NCBI RefSeq assembly: GCF_030730905.1
Contig: NZ_JAVAMP010000005.1
Coordinates: 163,990-227,989, forward strand
Reading direction: 5' to 3'
DNA: 64,000 nucleotides
Source: Chengkuizengella axinellae
GTDB lineage: Bacteria; Bacillota; Bacilli; Paenibacillales; KCTC-33759
The notes below the pieces were generated by a model. The model was given only the letters and a program-made list of their open reading frames with translations, did no database searches and was not told the DNA's origin. This document shows, piece by piece, positions 1 to 9,093 of this stretch. The stretch's first letter is position 1; each line of letters begins with the position of its first letter. The position numbers were made by a program, and so were the translations under genes.

Positions 1-23
1 TTTGTTCTATCAAACTTGCCCAT
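1..23 (-). CDS. 5' end of an unidentified protein, cut by the window edge
   Basis: Only the first seven or eight codons are present, reading MGKFDRT. A good ribosome binding site (GGAGG, 7 bases before the ATG at 23) supports a real start; a second ATG lies one codon upstream. The N-terminus resembles MGVFDRT, the start of the Cys-rich protein encoded at 50039-50542, so this may be another member of that family, but seven residues are too few to decide. It is divergent from the superoxide dismutase gene at 251. Confidence 0.45.
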
Positions 24-250
24 CATTTTACCTCCACTTCATATTTTGATTTATTTTATGCACAAAAATAGGTGTTGGACTGGATGATAAACCATTTTAG
101 TTATCTAATTAAAAATATCCGCATTTGTCCGTGAAACGTGAAAGACATAGTTTTCATATTCTTGCATAGTATTTTACATACAACATTTTTAGTGAGAAGG
201 CTGTTCATATCATCGAACAAGCTCTTTTTATTTTTTAGGGGGAAAACGAA

Positions 251-1378
251 ATGTTGAAAGTCTATGGAAGTTTGATGCCGTTACGGATTTTAGAGGAAAT
301 TCGTTTTTGGAAGATGCAAGAGAAGGAGCATACCGTAGTCATACGTGAGCTTGCTCCTGAATTGGAAGAGCAGTATGTCAAGCTGCTTCAAGAGTGGGAA
401 ATCGTTTTTGCTAAGATGGAAAGTACCGCACAACAGTGGATAGAATCAATTATTCGTTCACAAAATCATAGTTATCCAGTAAAACAAATGGAGCAGTTTG
501 TAAATAGCAGTATTGCTCAATCACAGCAATTCATCAAACAGCTATATCAAATCATGGATCAAAGTGAAGTTATTAAAAACAATCAAACGATCATTACGGT
601 CATGATGCATATTATTCGTGAGTCTGATTATTTCTTAGGTGTACTAAACGCATATCTATTAACTCCGAATGAACCTCAAATGGAGAATGTGAACGAAGAA
701 GCTCGTGTGTCATCAAATTCATTAGATGATGATACTGAAATGACAGAACAATCAATCCCAATCGGAAAACATACTTTACCTCCTTTGCCTTATCCTTACA
801 ATGCTTTAGAACCTTATATAGATGAAGAAACAATGAAAATTCATCACGACAAACATCACCTTGCTTATGTTAATGGATTAAACAATGCCGAGCTGCAATT
901 AGAAAAAGCTAGGCAATCTGATGATTTTTCGTTAATAAAACATTGGGAACGAGAGCTCGCTTTTAATGGAGCAGGGCATTATTTGCATACTATTTTTTGG
1001 AATATAATGTCTCCTGATGGTGGCGGAGATGCTTCTGGAGCCATAGGTGCACAAATCATAAAAGACTTTGGCAGCTATGATGAATTTAAGAAACAATTCT
1101 CTGCAGCTGCCAACAATGTAGAAGGTGGTGGTTGGGCTATTTTGGTTTGGAGCCCAAGAAGCCATCGCTTAGAAATTTTACAAGCAGAAAAACATCAAAA
1201 CCTTTCACAATGGGATGTGATCCCATTGCTGGTATTAGATGTTTGGGAGCATGCATATTATTTAAAATATATGAACAATCGACCCGATTATGTTGAAGCT
1301 TGGTGGAATGTGGTGAACTGGGAGCATGTAAACGAACGTTTTGCACATGCAAGAAGATTGAAATGGGCAGCGTACTAA
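251..1378 (+). CDS. Fe/Mn superoxide dismutase with an extra N-terminal helical domain
   Basis: The C-terminal part (about residues 173-375) is a complete iron/manganese superoxide dismutase, which converts superoxide to hydrogen peroxide and oxygen. The four metal ligands are visible: His198 in the IHHDKHH motif, His246, and Asp330 and His334 in DVWEHAYY. Residues 1-140 are an added, mostly helical domain beginning with an EIRFW...EKEH pattern that resembles DUF2935, followed by an acidic linker. The protein is about 170 residues longer than ordinary SodA. The start has an AGGGGG site 7 bases upstream. A second, normal-length dismutase lies at 10998. A SigE-like promoter may sit at 154-184 (TCATATT and CATACAAC), but the 16-bp spacing is long, so sporulation expression is only a guess. 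Confidence 0.9.
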   Translation: MLKVYGSLMPLRILEEIRFWKMQEKEHTVVIRELAPELEEQYVKLLQEWEIVFAKMESTAQQWIESIIRSQNHSYPVKQMEQFVNSSIAQSQQFIKQLYQIMDQSEVIKNNQTIITVMMHIIRESDYFLGVLNAYLLTPNEPQMENVNEEARVSSNSLDDDTEMTEQSIPIGKHTLPPLPYPYNALEPYIDEETMKIHHDKHHLAYVNGLNNAELQLEKARQSDDFSLIKHWERELAFNGAGHYLHTIFWNIMSPDGGGDASGAIGAQIIKDFGSYDEFKKQFSAAANNVEGGGWAILVWSPRSHRLEILQAEKHQNLSQWDVIPLLVLDVWEHAYYLKYMNNRPDYVEAWWNVVNWEHVNERFAHARRLKWAAY

Positions 1379-1453
1379 ACTCTAGCAGTGAACTCATTAA
1401 GCAGAGCTTAAACATCGAGAAATCAGATGGAGATAGAGGTTGGTGTCTATATA

Positions 1454-1500
1454 GGTATCTCCCTCTGGAAGAAAAGGGAGATACCAGCATGTAGAACGTG
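1454..1500. repeat. Hairpin plus 16-nt direct-repeat tag (copy 1)
   Basis: An 11-bp perfect inverted repeat (GGTATCTCCCT at 1454-1464, its complement at 1475-1485) runs into CAGCATGTAGAACGTG at 1485-1500. A related hairpin with almost the same 16-nt tag lies at 3588-3630, so the two copies flank the TetM-like gene in the same orientation. No T-run follows on either strand, so it is not a clear terminator although it lies between two converging genes. Confidence 0.6.
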
Positions 1501-1522
1501 TTTAAGCTTAACATCTTGTGAG

Positions 1523-3484
1523 TTATGTCAATGCTTTACGAACACTCAAAATATATTTGGACTGATCCAGAGGGTTGATTCCCCTTCTAACTCTTGATGC
1601 TGTAAAACCTTCTGGACATTGCTTATAACCATGAAAAAAGGTCATGATCGAACCCTTTCCTTTTGTTAATGAAGCGAGCTCGATAGCATATTCCATAGAA
1701 GTTGCAAGAGGAATGATTCCTTCCACTACCATTCTGTCTTCATGCTGCATCGGTGCCTCGAATGTTGCTCTCATTTGTGAAAGATCATGAAGAACTTTAC
1801 CTCCAAACTGCTCTGGTATAGATATTCTAAAGTTTAACATCGGTTCCAGCAGTTTAGTTCCTGTTTGAGCCAATCCGTTCATAATCCCCATTGGTGTAGC
1901 TACTGCAAAATCCAGGGGATGTGTATGAACAACATGGTGTTCACCTTCAATTAGTGTGATTTTTAAATCAATGACATTCCATCCGCACAAGCCTTGCTCC
2001 AAAGCTGCAGGTATTCTCCTAGCCACTTCATTTTGATAACGTTCCAACAAATCTTCCTTCCGCACTACAGAATGATAGGTTAAACCACTTCCTCTATCAC
2101 CAGGTTCTATTTTAAATTTAAGTACTGCCCAACAAGGCTTCGGCATGGTATAACGAATTAAACCTTCGCCCGCTTGACTAGGAGTTTCTTTATAAATCAC
2201 CGATGGCTGACCAAATTCAACGTCTAAATGATACCTATCATGCATTAGACTTGTAAGAATCTCTAGCTGAATTTTTCCCATTACCTTGATATGAAGCTCT
2301 CTCTCCTCTTGCAGCCACTGTAAATCCAACAGTGGATCTTCATCTGAAAGTTCCTGCAGGGCCTTTACTATCTTAGGATAATCCTCTTCTTTCTCCCATT
2401 CAACTTGAACCGTTAAAAGTGGTACTGCCATTTGTGGATGTTCAGGAACTCCTTCAACACTACCAAGTATATCTCCAATACTAACTTCACTAAGTCCACT
2501 CAATGCCGCAATATCACCAGCTATTAATTCCCCAACATCTTCACTTTTATCTCCTAGAATTTTACGAATTTGAGTCACCTTTTCTTTAACATCCTGAGTG
2601 GCATTATAAACTACATCTCGATTCTGAACTCTTCCTTGAAACAACCTGACGTAAGCTAGTCTTCCCATCTTTTTATCTCTTTCAATTTTAAATACCACTC
2701 CAGACAATGGAGCATTTATGGATCCATTAGGTGGCGGAAGAAAATCAATCATCGCATCCATAAGCTCTTTAATACCTAACCCTTTATTTGAAGCTCCGTA
2801 CAATACAGGAAATACTTCACCATCTTTTGATAACTCCATACATTTTTCTATAAGTTTTTGGCAAGAGATATCTTCTCCCTCAAGATATTGATTTAGAATC
2901 AAATGATCAAATTCCGATACTACCTCAATAATTTGATCATATAACACATCTTCTCCATGCCAAGAAGAAACCCCTTGGAAGCTTTCTTCAACTCCATGAA
3001 TATATTGTATAGGAACTGCAGCCGAAGAAAGCTCTTGCTTGATACTTTCCATCACTTTTTTAGGATTAGCCCCTATTCGGTCCATCTTATTCAGATAGAT
3101 CAAGGTTGGTATATTCAGTTTACGTAAAGCGTGCCAAATCACTTCCGTTTGCGGCTGTATACCTTCTACAGCAGAAATAATAAGAATTGCGCCGTCCATG
3201 ACACGCAAACTTCGCTCCACCTCAGATAAAAAATCCACATGCCCAGGAGTGTCGATGAGATTCACTTTTGTCTCCCTCCATTCCAACTCTGTAGTAGCAG
3301 CAAGTACAGAAATGCCACGTTCACGTTCCACTTCCAACCAATCCGTTTGTGCAGTGCCTGTATCAACACTGCCAAGTGAGCGAGTTTGCCCTCCTTTGAA
3401 TAACATCTGTTCTGTTGTAGTTGTTTTCCCAGCATCGATATGAGCAAAAATACCAACATTTCTTCTTTTATTTGAATTCAACAA
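1523..3484 (-). CDS. TetM/TetO-like ribosomal protection GTPase (EF-G family)
   Basis: The protein belongs to the EF-G-like ribosomal protection proteins, which bind the ribosome and release tetracycline at the cost of GTP. The G1 motif AHIDAGKTTT, the RGISV switch region, the G3 motif DTPGHVDF and the G4 motif NKMD are intact. The usual EF-G/TetM domains follow, and at about 653 residues it is close to the roughly 640 of TetM. The open frame extends to 3514, but the promoter at 3526-3555 would start transcription at about 3514-3518. The TTG at 3484, preceded by an AGGTGAT site, is therefore the likelier start. Tetracycline resistance is known for the family but not shown here; many soil Bacillales carry chromosomal members of unknown benefit. 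The gene is flanked by two related hairpin repeats. Confidence 0.85.
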   Translation of the reverse strand: MLNSNKRRNVGIFAHIDAGKTTTTEQMLFKGGQTRSLGSVDTGTAQTDWLEVERERGISVLAATTELEWRETKVNLIDTPGHVDFLSEVERSLRVMDGAILIISAVEGIQPQTEVIWHALRKLNIPTLIYLNKMDRIGANPKKVMESIKQELSSAAVPIQYIHGVEESFQGVSSWHGEDVLYDQIIEVVSEFDHLILNQYLEGEDISCQKLIEKCMELSKDGEVFPVLYGASNKGLGIKELMDAMIDFLPPPNGSINAPLSGVVFKIERDKKMGRLAYVRLFQGRVQNRDVVYNATQDVKEKVTQIRKILGDKSEDVGELIAGDIAALSGLSEVSIGDILGSVEGVPEHPQMAVPLLTVQVEWEKEEDYPKIVKALQELSDEDPLLDLQWLQEERELHIKVMGKIQLEILTSLMHDRYHLDVEFGQPSVIYKETPSQAGEGLIRYTMPKPCWAVLKFKIEPGDRGSGLTYHSVVRKEDLLERYQNEVARRIPAALEQGLCGWNVIDLKITLIEGEHHVVHTHPLDFAVATPMGIMNGLAQTGTKLLEPMLNFRISIPEQFGGKVLHDLSQMRATFEAPMQHEDRMVVEGIIPLATSMEYAIELASLTKGKGSIMTFFHGYKQCPEGFTASRVRRGINPLDQSKYILSVRKALT

Positions 3485-3525
3485 GCCCGTATCACCTATT
3501 CTATAAATATTCAAAATTAAATCAT

Positions 3526-3555
3526 ATTGTATCAGTACATATTGGTTGTTTACAA
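3526..3555 (-). promoter_or_regulatory. SigA-type promoter of the TetM-like gene
   Basis: On the minus strand TTGTAA (3550-3555) and an extended -10 TGATACAAT (3526-3534) are separated by 18 bp. The predicted start of transcription falls on the upstream TTG at 3514 and helps choose the TTG at 3484 as the start codon. No TetM-style attenuation leader is visible. Confidence 0.6.
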
Positions 3556-3587
3556 TACCTATGCAGGTGAAAATCAGTTTAGAGTGT

Positions 3588-3630
3588 TTCCCTCTTAAAG
3601 GTGAGGGAATCTTACAGCGTGTAGAACGTG
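3588..3630. repeat. Hairpin plus 16-nt direct-repeat tag (copy 2)
   Basis: A 7-bp inverted repeat (TTCCCTC at 3588-3594, GAGGGAA at 3603-3609) is followed by CAGCGTGTAGAACGTG at 3615-3630. The tag differs at one position from the copy at 1485-1500. The rest of the gap between 3515 and 3670 holds only the promoter of the TetM-like gene. Confidence 0.6.
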
Positions 3631-3670
3631 ATAAAATTTTGAAAACTACAAAGAGAAGATAGTTTCTTCT

Positions 3671-5137
3671 TCAAAATGAGATTCTTGGTACTTTCATGTC
3701 CATCTCTTTTACAATCTGATTCATGACATTCAATAATTGATAGTCCTCTCCTCGTTTTCCAACACACTGGATTCCTATAGGTATTTTTTCTTTATTCAAT
3801 CCAATTGGAGCAGTTAAAACTGGATTTGCTAAAACATTAAATAAATTTGTATAAGCTGTAGTGGCTTGCCAGTAATTCAAAGGTTGATTATCCACAAAAA
3901 TAGGTTTCTTATAAATCGGATGATGTCCGATTAATTTATCTTTTTTAATGTGTGGAAAAGCTGAGGTAGCACTAACAGGTGAAATAAACAAATCATATGA
4001 TTCCATAAATGCATCAAAAGATGAAATCAGATTCTCTCTTTGTTTTAAAATATTCATATAATTTTTTGAGTTTAAAGGAACTAGTTTACTGGAAGTTGGG
4101 TATTTTTTTTGAATACTTCTAGTTACAATATGTTCAATCCATCTCATTAACAAAGGCTGGTTTGAATTCAATTCCGCATCGATAATTTTGCCCCATGTTT
4201 CCCAAACTTTGTTTGTGTCCACTGGGAACTGTTCAATTTTCTGAGTTTGGACACCATGCGATTTTAGATTTTCAATAAATCTATGAACATGGTCTTTCAT
4301 CTCTTTCGTTATTGGTACTTCAGGAAGCTGATCCATCCAAGCTATTTTTAACTTTTTTATATTTAAAGGGGGTTTATTTCTATCTTCCAATTTATTGGAA
4401 TCAGTTATAATCGAATAAGCTAACATCAAATCCTCTATATCTCTAGCCAAAGGTCCATAACAGGCTAGATGGGTTGAATGAATAAAATCTGGTTGTTTAG
4501 GTTGATTAGGCACTGGCAAATGGCCTGAACCAGATACTGTATGTTCTGTCGGTTTCAAGCTGTAAACACCACAATAATGTGCAGGTACTCTTAAAGAGCC
4601 TCCAATATCACTTCCAATATCTAAAAAACTGAAACCAGAAGCTACAGCTGCCGCTCCTCCTCCACTGCTCCCACCTGAGGTTCGCTCCAAATCCCAAGGA
4701 TTGTTTGTCCTTCCATAAATCTCATTGTCTGTTTGCAAATCCATTAACAGCGGAGGTACATTTGTTTTTCCGACAATAATAGCACCGGCTTCCTTTAACC
4801 TATTTACAATATCAGCATCAAAATCAGTCATATAATCTTTTAAGGGGGAAAAGCCACTGGTTGTTTTCATCCCTTTAACTGCATACGATTCTTTAAAAGT
4901 GATTGGGACACCATGTAATGGACCACACACATCACCTTTTTTTATTTGTTCATCTGCACTTATTGCCTCTTTCAGTAGTTGATCCAAAGTTTTATTCACA
5001 ACCGAATTTATTCTAGGATCATATTGTTTTATTCTTTGAATAAGCCATCTTGTCACACGCTCTGAAGTCAACTCTCCAGTGTGAATCAGCTTCGCAATTT
5101 TTCCAGCTGAATAAAATAAAAAATCATCTTGTTTCAT
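3671..5137 (-). CDS. Amidase-signature family amidohydrolase
   Basis: This is an amidase-signature enzyme, a group that hydrolyses carboxylic amides with a Ser-cisSer-Lys triad. Visible motifs are the TFKES lysine near residue 90, the glycine/serine-rich GGSSGGGAAA stretch and GSDIGGSLRVPA carrying the nucleophilic serine. At about 488 residues it has the usual family length. The substrate cannot be read from the sequence. It is not in a gatCAB operon and lacks GatB/GatC partners, so a free amidase is likelier than a transamidase subunit. The ATG at 5137 has AGGGAG 8 bases upstream; the upstream TTG at 5155 overlaps that site and is not used. Confidence 0.85.
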   Translation of the reverse strand: MKQDDFLFYSAGKIAKLIHTGELTSERVTRWLIQRIKQYDPRINSVVNKTLDQLLKEAISADEQIKKGDVCGPLHGVPITFKESYAVKGMKTTSGFSPLKDYMTDFDADIVNRLKEAGAIIVGKTNVPPLLMDLQTDNEIYGRTNNPWDLERTSGGSSGGGAAAVASGFSFLDIGSDIGGSLRVPAHYCGVYSLKPTEHTVSGSGHLPVPNQPKQPDFIHSTHLACYGPLARDIEDLMLAYSIITDSNKLEDRNKPPLNIKKLKIAWMDQLPEVPITKEMKDHVHRFIENLKSHGVQTQKIEQFPVDTNKVWETWGKIIDAELNSNQPLLMRWIEHIVTRSIQKKYPTSSKLVPLNSKNYMNILKQRENLISSFDAFMESYDLFISPVSATSAFPHIKKDKLIGHHPIYKKPIFVDNQPLNYWQATTAYTNLFNVLANPVLTAPIGLNKEKIPIGIQCVGKRGEDYQLLNVMNQIVKEMDMKVPRISF

Positions 5138-5237
5138 ATTCATCTCTCCCTTCAAATCTAAGATACAGGGAATAAAATATAAAAACTTGATGATTAATGC
5201 TAAACTTTTATAAGGCTCAATTATGATCTAGTTCTAT

Positions 5238-6089
5238 TTAAGGATTCATTACAGGTATGCATATTTGAATATCTCGATCTTTACGATCCCAAAAAGCACA
5301 ATATCGCTCAAAATCATAAGAGCCTCTTAATTTAAATTTCGACTTTGGCAACCAGACCCCATAGATATATTCATACGATAAAGGCAAGTCCTCTGTAGAA
5401 CCTTTATGGGAAAAAATAATATATTTGCTTTCAGGTAAGATAACTTCCTTTAATGTCGAGTCCGTTTTATTATGAATGTGTATAGACTCAGCAGCTGCAA
5501 GATATGTAAAATGAATGTCTAAACCAAAAGAATCGGGATATTGTATCACACCGTAAGCTGCAAAATCTCCATTTTCATTTGATTGAATGTTATTACGTAA
5601 TTTTGACCAACTTAATAGAATCGCCTCTCTAGAACCATTTGCAGCCTGATAACCTTTAAGCAACAAACTTTCCAAAGACAATTCCTCCATATCGACTATT
5701 AAGTTCAAATTCTTATTTTTAAGATATTGAATATCGATAGGTTTTTTATAAACAAATTCTGTAGTTAGTCCACTTTTTCTAAATTGATATGGATTTAATT
5801 GAAATCTTCTTTTGAATGCCCTCGTAAAAACCTCGTGCGAATCAAAACCAAATTCCAATGCTATATCCAAAATACGCCTCGAATCACTTACTAGGGCTTT
5901 TGCCGCTTCAGCTAAGCGCCTATTCATGATATATTGGCCTACTGATTCACCTACAACTTGATGAAAAAGCCTTTGAAAATGAAATTTCGAATAACCGCAA
6001 TATTGACTGATCTCTTCAATAGTTAACTTTTGTTTCAAATTGTTCTCAATGTAGTTTATCGTTTTCGATAGGTTTTGAATATATTCCAT
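5238..6089 (-). CDS. AraC-family regulator with C-terminal effector-binding domain
   Basis: Residues 5-105 contain two helix-turn-helix motifs of the AraC/XylS type (LTIEEISQYCGYSKFHFQRLF, then ILDIALEFGFDSHEVFTRAFK), typical of the Rob/SoxS-like group with an N-terminal DNA-binding domain. Residues 115-283 fit the GyrI/AraE-binding type of small-molecule domain that follows it in such regulators. The start lies six bases after the stop of the decayed phosphatase gene, so the two are probably co-transcribed and translation may be coupled; its own ribosome site is weak. The target genes are unknown. Confidence 0.85.
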   Translation of the reverse strand: MEYIQNLSKTINYIENNLKQKLTIEEISQYCGYSKFHFQRLFHQVVGESVGQYIMNRRLAEAAKALVSDSRRILDIALEFGFDSHEVFTRAFKRRFQLNPYQFRKSGLTTEFVYKKPIDIQYLKNKNLNLIVDMEELSLESLLLKGYQAANGSREAILLSWSKLRNNIQSNENGDFAAYGVIQYPDSFGLDIHFTYLAAAESIHIHNKTDSTLKEVILPESKYIIFSHKGSTEDLPLSYEYIYGVWLPKSKFKLRGSYDFERYCAFWDRKDRDIQICIPVMNP

Positions 6090-6095
6090 ATTCTT

Positions 6096-6800
6096 TTATC
6101 CAACCCACTTGTTCCAGAGTGTCCTTTTTTTAAATCTAGTCGGTTCTAGAGAATCAACCTTTCCGCCCTCAATTAATTTATGCGAGTTTTTCAAAAGGTT
6201 AGAGCCTGTTTGTTCTCCATATTTTTTTCTAATTTTTTTGTATGATTTATTTAAATAAGCTTTATGATTTGAGAATTCAGTATCATCATCAGCAACAAAA
6301 TGCGCTAAATGATTTTTAATGAACTGCAAGGATAAAACCTGTGTTTTCCTACCTAATTTTCCAGAAATACTGGCACCTCCAACTTGTGTAAGTGCACCAT
6401 ATCTCACTAATTGATACAATAAATTTGGATTATGTATAATTTGCTGATTAAGTTCAGGATTAACGATGACAGGGATAAAACCCATCATTTGTAATTCATA
6501 TACCAGCTTAAAAGTACATGCAGGTATTTTAAAAGCAGGCAATTCTATAAATACGTATTTTTGACTATTTTTAAGGGTTACCACTAAGTCTTTCTTCATG
6601 TCCTGAAGCAAAACTTCATAAATATAAACTTGTTGATCAAGAAACTTTTTAATATTTATATCCATCACTTTCTCTTTTTCTTCTAACTCATCTTCAGTGG
6701 ATAAAATATCGTTTGAGTTAGTTTCCTCCACTATCTTTACTTTATAAAACCAATCCTTGGAGTCATTACGATATATTAATTTACTATTTACTTCATTCAT
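6096..6800 (-). pseudogene. Truncated, active-site-less YwqE/CpsB-type tyrosine phosphatase relative
   Basis: Residues 54-185 follow the C-terminal half of YwqE/CpsB (PHP-type Mn-dependent protein-tyrosine phosphatases of capsule regulation): KYVFIELPAF, LLYQLVRYGALTQVGGAS and the LSLQFIKNHLAHFVA region align by eye. The N-terminal half with the HxH metal site is missing and replaced by about 50 unrelated, acidic residues. The family AHPER motif reads VNPEL and the SDAHN motif reads DDDTE, so metal ligands are lost. It still has an excellent ribosome site (AAGAGGTG, 9 bases from the ATG) and a promoter, so it is probably translated. It may be a decaying gene or a non-catalytic protein reused with the adjacent AraC regulator. 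Confidence 0.65.
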
Positions 6801-6885
6801 ATATGATCACACCTCTTAATTCATGAATGGATATATATACGTATAAATGTATATTTTCTATATTTTGGTTTTTCTAGCTTGTTTA

Positions 6886-6915
6886 ATATTATTCTAAATA
6901 CAGCTAGAGAGTCAA
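6886..6915 (-). promoter_or_regulatory. Promoter of the phosphatase-like/AraC operon
   Basis: TTGACT (complement of 6910-6915) and TAATAT (complement of 6886-6891) are 18 bp apart on the minus strand; an overlapping ATAATA gives 17 bp. The leader to the ATG at 6800 would be about 80 nt. Confidence 0.55.
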
Positions 6916-6926
6916 TCTTTAAATTA

Positions 6927-6965
6927 CAAAAAGAAAAACACCAGTGATTGTTGAACACTGGTGTT
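6927..6965 (-). terminator. Rho-independent terminator of folE
   Basis: A perfect 10-bp stem (AACACCAGTG and its complement, 6937-6946 and 6956-6965) is followed on the minus strand by TTTCTTTTT. It lies just downstream of the folE stop codon. Confidence 0.85.
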
Positions 6966-6989
6966 GATTTGTTTAAAATATTATCATTG

Positions 6990-7583
6990 TTAGTTTTTTA
7001 ACAACGATAGACATTCTGCTCGGGATGCTGAATCTTTTAAAAATAATCCTCTCATCGCTGAAGTAATTGTTTGACTACCGTATTTCTTGACACCACGTGA
7101 ACACATACACAAATGTTCACCCTCAACAATAACCATGACTGCTTGAGGTGCCAACACTTCTACTATAATGTCGGCGATTTCTGATGTAATTCTCTCTTGA
7201 ACTTGTAATTTACGTGTAACAGCATCCACCAATCTTGCAAATTTACTTAATCCAGCTATTTTTCCATTTGGAATATATCCAATATGAATTTTACCAAAGA
7301 AAGGAGCCATATGATGCTCACACTGACTGTAGTACACAATATCTTTGACAATGACCAACTCTTGATGATCCTCATTGAAGGTTACATCTAAAATTTTACG
7401 AGGGTCAACATTGTATCCTGCAAAAATCTCTTCATACATGCGAGTTACACGAGCTGGGGTGTCCAATAATCCTTCTCGCTCAACATCTTCCCCAATAAGC
7501 TTTAAAATTTCTCTGACATGATGCTCTACTGTTTCTCTATTATCACTTACTAGGTCATTTTTATAATCCTTAAAACCTGCCAT
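6990..7583 (-). CDS. folE: GTP cyclohydrolase I
   Basis: FolE converts GTP to 7,8-dihydroneopterin triphosphate, the first step to folate and, in many bacteria, to queuosine. The zinc and active-site motifs are present: SQCEHHMAPF, GKIHIGYIPNGK, LSKFARLVDA, QERIT and the second cysteine in CMCSRG. The 197-residue length matches the homodecameric bacterial enzymes. The ATG at 7583 has GAGGAA 7 bases upstream. queG, the last step of queuosine synthesis, lies two genes upstream on the same strand, so the product may feed both folate and preQ0 pathways; no queCDE genes are in the window. Confidence 0.96.
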   Translation of the reverse strand: MAGFKDYKNDLVSDNRETVEHHVREILKLIGEDVEREGLLDTPARVTRMYEEIFAGYNVDPRKILDVTFNEDHQELVIVKDIVYYSQCEHHMAPFFGKIHIGYIPNGKIAGLSKFARLVDAVTRKLQVQERITSEIADIIVEVLAPQAVMVIVEGEHLCMCSRGVKKYGSQTITSAMRGLFLKDSASRAECLSLLKN

Positions 7584-7614
7584 GATAAATTCCTCATTTC
7601 TAACGAGTTACAAT

Positions 7615-7827
7615 TTATTTAAATTTTTTATTTTTCATCATTTTTTGCATTTGATTCATTTGCTGTTTGTTCACATTATAACCCATTTTCTGAGCCATTT
7701 CCTTAATCATGTCCGGATTGTTTTGCATATTTTCAAGTTGTTTACGCAAATAAAATACTCCGACAAAAAATCCAATAATTAGACCTACAATAAGAGTCAC
7801 GATTGGAATGATAATATCTGCTGCCAT
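7615..7827 (-). CDS. yneF: UPF0154 small membrane protein
   Basis: This 70-residue protein has one N-terminal membrane helix (IIIPIVTLIVGLIIGFFVGVF, without run-on into the charged part) followed by a Met/Lys/Gln-rich amphipathic tail with the PDMIKEMAQKMGYN pattern typical of the YneF/UPF0154 family. The function is not known. GAGGTG lies 7 bases before the ATG. It sits between queG and folE on the same strand and may be transcribed with them. Confidence 0.9.
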   Translation of the reverse strand: MAADIIIPIVTLIVGLIIGFFVGVFYLRKQLENMQNNPDMIKEMAQKMGYNVNKQQMNQMQKMMKNKKFK

Positions 7828-7914
7828 TCATTTTCACCTCTATACAATTTGTTCAATAAAACTTCAAATAACCAATATTCACTTTACTTGATTCAAATGA
7901 TTTCGTCAAATCTA

Positions 7915-9087
7915 TTACGACTCTGCGATAACTACGGATTGTTCTGCTTTATATAAAGCATCCAATACAGCATCATTTTTTTCATGATGGATCGCTTGTT
8001 TAATGATTTCATAAGTTTCTCGCGTACTAATTTTTCCTAATGACCATGCTGCTGCTTCTCTTAATTCTGGTCTTTGATCTTTAATAAGAATATCTTTTAA
8101 AATAGGGATCGCACTTTGATCCTTGAAAATTCCAAGCGCAGTGACTGCATTTCTTTGTATTGGCTTTTTCCCTCGCCAAGCTGCTGCGCTAAATCCATAC
8201 TTTTCTTTAAACTCTCGATTACTTAGTGTTAACAGTGGTTTAAGCAATGGTTTTACGATTTCAGGGTCAGGTTCAAGTTCTGGTTGATGTGTAAAGTGTT
8301 TTCCTTTATTCTTGGGACATACGACCTGACAAGTGTCGCAACCATATAAACGATTGCCGATCTTCTGTTTCAGTTCATCGCTCACGAAACCTTTCGTTTG
8401 CGTAACAAAGGATATACATCGATTGGAATTTAGTTGACCTGAACCTACTAGAGCGTCAGTAGGACAAGCATCAATACATATCGTACAGTCACCGCAATCT
8501 TCCGTCACAGGCGTGTCTGGTGGAAACGGTAAGTTTGTAATCATTTCTCCGAGATATACCCAAGATCCAAACTCTGGTGTTATCACCGCACAATTTTTTC
8601 CGAGCCAACCAATACCAGCTCGCTCAGCAACCGCTCGATCTACTAGTACACCTGTATCCACCATGCTTTCAAGTCTGACATCTGAGACTCTATCTTTAAT
8701 AAAGTTTTCTAAGTTTAAAAGACGTTTTTTTAAGACATGATGATAGTCCTCTCCCCAAGCAGATCTTGAAATTATCCCTCTATAAGCACCTGGTGTCGAT
8801 TTAGGAGGATCTTTTAGCTTAGATGGATACGCAATGGCGATGGATAAGATTGACTTTGGTTGATCAAATGTAAGGTTTGGATGGGTTCTCTTGTCTAGAT
8901 CCGGCTCTTCAAAACCAGACTCAAAACCTTTTTCACGATGATTTATTAAAATTTGTTTTAGTTCCAAAAAAGGATCTGCCGAGGCAAATCCTATTTTATC
9001 TATACCAAGCGATGAAGCAGCTTGTTTAATTTCATCTTTTAAAAGTTCCCAATCTATTGTTGTTGATTCAGCAACTGAATATTTCAA
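7915..9087 (-). CDS. queG: Epoxyqueuosine reductase
   Basis: QueG reduces epoxyqueuosine to queuosine in the wobble position of GUN-decoding tRNAs, using a cobalamin and two [4Fe-4S] clusters. The N-terminal DUF1730 part is followed by the ferredoxin-like motifs CGDCTICIDACPTDAL and CDTCQVVCPKN. Residues 320-380 form HEAT-like repeats (AIPILKDILI, REAAAWSLGKIS), as in the longer Bacillus QueG proteins. The start is a TTG with GAGGTG 8 bases upstream; that site overlaps the rnhA stop, so the two genes are translationally linked. Confidence 0.95.
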   Translation of the reverse strand: MKYSVAESTTIDWELLKDEIKQAASSLGIDKIGFASADPFLELKQILINHREKGFESGFEEPDLDKRTHPNLTFDQPKSILSIAIAYPSKLKDPPKSTPGAYRGIISRSAWGEDYHHVLKKRLLNLENFIKDRVSDVRLESMVDTGVLVDRAVAERAGIGWLGKNCAVITPEFGSWVYLGEMITNLPFPPDTPVTEDCGDCTICIDACPTDALVGSGQLNSNRCISFVTQTKGFVSDELKQKIGNRLYGCDTCQVVCPKNKGKHFTHQPELEPDPEIVKPLLKPLLTLSNREFKEKYGFSAAAWRGKKPIQRNAVTALGIFKDQSAIPILKDILIKDQRPELREAAAWSLGKISTRETYEIIKQAIHHEKNDAVLDALYKAEQSVVIAES

Positions 9088-9093
9088 AGCTAG

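Noticed and set aside
1523..3484. TetM-like gene as proof of an acquired resistance element
   Set aside because: No integrase, transposase, conjugation gene or clear composition break is visible. Chromosomal members of the family are common, so resistance and mobility are not claimed.
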